This document shows positions 5,397-7,954 of a stretch of DNA of 7,954 bases, piece after piece. The DNA lies in assembly GCA_007116275.1 (NCBI GenBank), contig SKIU01000038.1:1-7954 (forward strand), given 5' to 3'. The position numbers were made by a program, and so were the translations under genes. This stretch comes from a candidate division SR1 bacterium (lineage in GTDB: Bacteria > Patescibacteriota > Gracilibacteria > Absconditabacterales > Absconditicoccaceae). The first letter of the stretch is position 1. Each line of letters begins with the position of its first letter. The notes under the pieces are model-generated. The model had not been told where the DNA came from. It was given only the letters and a program-made list of their open reading frames with translations, and made no database searches.

Positions 5397-7529
5397 ATGA
5401 TTAGTAAACGTGAGTTCACTGTCCATGAACATGATTTTGATGTACATGGAAAAAAGATGAGTTTCCAAAACGGAAAACTTGCAACCCAAGCAGATGGTTC
5501 TATTGTTATCCGTCTCTGAGACAATGTCATGCATGTTGCAGCAGTACTACAAAAAACAGCAAAACCAGACATTGATTTTATGCCACTGATGATTGATTTT
5601 CGTGATAGTTATAGTGCGGCGGGTAAAATCGGAGGAGGGCAATTTAGAAAAAGAGAATGAAGACCATCAGATGCAGTTATCTTATATGCAAGATTGACTG
5701 ATAGAGCATTACGTCCTATGTTCCCAAAATGAATGATCAATGACACTGTTATTACCATGACGCCATTGGATATAGACCAATCACAAGACCTTGGTGTAAT
5801 GAGTATCATAGGATGATCCTTAGCGGTAATGGCTGCGGGAATTCCTATGGATGGCCCAGTATGAGCTGCTCGTATCTGATATAAAGATGGTGAATATATC
5901 GTTAATCCAACAAGAGAAGAGTTGGAAACAGGTATGGGAAACCTTATCGTCGCAGGAAAAAAATGATCTATCAATATGATCGAATGTGATGCCAAAGAAA
6001 TCCCAGCAGACAAACTCAAAGAAGCATTCAAGATTGGACAAGAAGAGATCAACAAAAGTTGTGATATGCAATCAGCATTTCTTGCAAAACTTACTATCAC
6101 TCCCAAAGAAATCACCTACAACAAACCTTCCGAAGAAGTTATCGCACGAGTATCATGAATCATAAACAGCGAAAAACTCCAAGCGATGACGGGTAATGGG
6201 AAAGTACCATTTAACGATCTATACTATACATACGAAAAAGAAGTTTTAGAGCTTGCTGAGAAAAAGATCGCAGAAGATACTGATGGACATTTTACACACA
6301 GTAAAGTGAAGATGGCTGTTTTTACTGTTATTAAAAGATTTATCAGAAATAGAACTGTTGCTGAATCGATAAGAATCGATGATAGAACACCAGATGATAT
6401 TCGCCCATTGTATTGTGAAGTAGATGTATTGCCAAGAGTACATGGATCAGCATTATTTCGACGTGGAGATACACAAATATTGTCTACGGTAACACTTGGT
6501 TCTCCTGGTGATACAGAAACACAAGAAAGTATGGAAGAAGATAATATCAAGAAACGTTATATGCATCACTACAACTTTCCGCCGTTTTCCGTTAATGATG
6601 CGAGAGGAATGAGAGGTCCAGGAAGAAGAGAAATAGGGCATGGAAAGCTTGCTGAAAAAGCATTGGAGTATATGATACCAGATGTCGAAGTCTGTCCTTA
6701 TACTATCAGAGTTGTATCAGAATGTATGGGATCTGGATGATCAACATCTATGGGATCTGTCTGTGGATCGACTATGTCATTGATGGCTGCAGGTATCCCA
6801 ATCATTAGACCAGTAGCAGGTATCGCTATGGGACTTATGAGCGAAACTGATGATGACGGTAATATCCTCCAATATAAAGTTCTTACTGATCTTATGGGAA
6901 CAGAAGATTTTACCGGAGATATGGATTTCAAAGTAGCAGGAACCAAAGAAGGAATCACTGCTATCCAACTTGATACCAAACTCAAAGGAATTAGTCTGGA
7001 TATCATTTTTGAAACGATAGATAAATGATTGGTTGGTTACAATCAGATCATGGACTTTATGTTGCAGACTATCGAAAAACCAAGAGACCAAGTTACCCAA
7101 TATGCACCAAATATCCATGTCATGAAAATCAATCCTGACAAAGTAAGAGAGGTGATTGGAAAATGAGGAGAAACAATCGACAAAATCATCGAATTATCTG
7201 GTTGAGTAAAGATCGATTTCCAGGCAGACGGAACATGTTTCCTTACCCACACAGATCAAGAAGGAATCGACAAAGCTATCAAACTTATCGAAGATATCGC
7301 TGTTGATCTCGAGATAGGTGTGCCATATGAATGAACAGTAACAAGAGTAGAAGATTATGGATTGTTCTTATCCCTTCCTAAGAAAAAATCAGGGATGATG
7401 CATATCTCTAAAATCGGTCAAAGGTTTGAAGATTCTCTGAGTAAGCACTTCAAGATTGGTGATACGATGAAAGTTAAAATCACCGCTGTGGATGATAAAG
7501 GAAGAATTAATTTAGAGAGAGTATTATAA
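5397..7529 (+). CDS. pnp: Polynucleotide phosphorylase (polyribonucleotide nucleotidyltransferase)
   Basis: PNPase degrades RNA 3' to 5' with phosphate, as a trimer. The 710-residue product is full length. RNase PH domain 1 begins near residue 15 (DFRDSYSAAGKIGGGQF). A helical linker follows at about 240-330. RNase PH domain 2 carries FRRGDTQ, YNFPPFSV, PGRREIGHGKLAEKAL, GSVCG, PVAGIAMGL and GDMDFKVAGT, with catalytic Asp504 and Asp510. A KH domain at about 556-615 has GxxG as GKGG at 588-591. An S1 domain follows from about 640 (GTVTRVEDYGLF). Thirteen TGA codons encode glycine (residues 41, 88, 112, 140, 156, 161, 190, 254, 448, 544, 590, 603, 646). The stop is TAA at 7527-7529. The ATG at 5397 follows AT-rich DNA with no Shine-Dalgarno motif. 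It appears to be a single-gene unit ended by a strong terminator. Confidence 0.96.
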
Positions 7530-7539
7530 TAATATATTA

Positions 7540-7581
7540 AACTAAAAAATCCCCCGCATTAATAGGGGGATTTTTTTAGTT
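7540..7581. terminator. Bidirectional intrinsic terminator between pnp and the 7576-7767 gene
   Basis: ATCCCCC and GGGGGAT form a GC-rich stem around a nine-base loop (7556-7564). It is flanked by A6 on the left and T7 on the right, with AACT/AGTT extending the pairing. Both strands therefore read stem plus T-run. It starts ten bases after the pnp stop, and the stop codon of the convergent gene (7576-7578) lies within its right arm. Confidence 0.92.
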
Positions 7582-7767
7582 GAGATTCGGAATTATATAC
7601 GTTTTCTCAAATGATTCAAGTGATTGCATATATTCTTGGTTGGATTTGCTATAACTGGTATCTATGATTTTCTCAAGGATGAGAAAGAGATCGTTATTTA
7701 CTCATATAGCATTAAGTAAATATTGTACTTTTTTATCCACAAGTTCAAACGGAATATCTTTTTCCAT
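7576..7767 (-). CDS. Hypothetical protein, 63 residues, visible only with TGA as glycine
   Basis: I do not recognise it. ATG at 7765-7767, TGA at 7702-7704 read as Gly22 (LLNAIGVNN), and TAA at 7576-7578. The sequence is acidic to neutral with hydrophobic residues spaced as in helices (FELVDKKVQYLLNAIG, LFLILEKIID), no signal peptide and no cysteine. It lies 23 bases after the stop of the next upstream minus-strand gene, so the two are probably co-transcribed and end at the shared terminator. No Shine-Dalgarno motif is present. Support: position between a gene and a terminator, and glycine at its only internal TGA. Confidence 0.6.
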
Positions 7768-7790
7768 AAATTTTATTGTTATATATATAA

Positions 7791-7954
7791 CTAAACAACC
7801 ACACACTTCCCACTTTCTATATCATCTTTCACCTTCTTGTACTTGGTATCAGCAACGATTTTTCCATCACTATATTTGACCGTAACGATATCATTTGGCC
7901 TGAGTTTCTTCTTGGTGTTGGTATCAATAACAACAGTTGGTCCTGTATCTTGTC
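7791..7954 (-). CDS. C-terminal part of an unidentified protein, 5' end outside the window
   Basis: 53 residues are visible, running from the right edge to TAG at 7791-7793. They are rich in Lys, Asp and Val and look like a beta-rich tail: GPTVVIDTNTKKKLRPND, IVTVKYSDGKIVADTKYKK, ending SGKCVVV. The alternation of Val/Ile with charged residues and the conserved-looking DGK turns support a real coding frame. I cannot name the family from this tail alone. None of its glycines uses TGA. It is probably the upstream partner of the 63-residue gene. Confidence 0.6.
   Translation of the reverse strand, partial: QDTGPTVVIDTNTKKKLRPNDIVTVKYSDGKIVADTKYKKVKDDIESGKCVVV

Noticed and set aside
5609..6115. 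Minus-strand open frame of 168 codons
   Set aside because: It is fully antisense to the conserved RNase PH domain 1 of PNPase; open because TCA serine-type triplets mirror the TGA codons.
5397..7529. pnp as a pseudogene broken by stops
   Set aside because: All interruptions are TGA, all are at glycine positions, there is no frameshift, and every domain and catalytic residue is intact.
7778..7791. 14-base perfect palindrome GTTATATATATAAC
   Set aside because: It is almost pure AT in an AT-rich gap next to a stop codon, so chance is a sufficient explanation.
1..7954. TGA as tryptophan (code 4) or selenocysteine
   Set aside because: The TGA sites match conserved glycines, TGG supplies Trp in the same genes, and sites are too many and without selenoprotein context.

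Overview
The window reads as the genome of a bacterium that uses genetic code 25 (UGA = glycine), as known for the Candidate Phyla Radiation groups Absconditabacteria (SR1) and Gracilibacteria (BD1-5). Under the standard code most genes here look broken. Under code 25 they close into full-length proteins. I count 35 in-frame TGA codons in eight genes. The ones that can be placed fall on conserved glycines, for example the nucleophile elbow of a serine hydrolase and the KH GxxG loop of polynucleotide phosphorylase. Every gene end visible here is TAA or TAG, never TGA. The DNA is AT-rich and recognisable Shine-Dalgarno motifs are almost absent. I cannot choose between the two phyla from this window.

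Layout. At the left edge a minus-strand gene (739 down past base 1) encodes an apparent fusion: a YidD domain, a short N-terminal piece of methionyl-tRNA formyltransferase, and an RBBP9/YdeN-type alpha/beta hydrolase cut by the window edge. Divergent to it is an unrecognised 136-residue gene (806-1216). Next comes a tight plus-strand operon (1314-3693): holA (DNA polymerase III delta subunit), a small exported protein, and a glutamate-racemase homologue that has lost all its catalytic residues. Both junctions in this operon are 19-base overlaps built around ATGA.

A short minus-strand gene (3829-4101) converges on this operon. It is richer in GC and hairpins than its surroundings and uses no TGA for glycine. 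It has its own promoter and terminator. A plus-strand terminator-like hairpin lies inside it, where it could stop transcripts of the operon.

The right half holds corA (Mg2+ transporter, 4328-5242), preceded by a long leader with an imperfect 19-base stem-loop, and pnp (polynucleotide phosphorylase, 5397-7529) with 13 reassigned TGA codons. pnp ends at a strong bidirectional terminator shared with two minus-strand genes: a 63-residue gene visible only under code 25 (7576-7767) and the C-terminal end of an unidentified gene (7791 to the right edge).

The recognisable genes are mostly housekeeping: replication clamp loading, RNA decay, membrane-protein insertion and magnesium uptake. I see no CRISPR array, mobile element, tRNA or rRNA. 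The most unusual content is the YidD-formyltransferase-hydrolase fusion, the dead racemase homologue, the fossil-like ATGA junctions and the structured short gene at 3829-4101.
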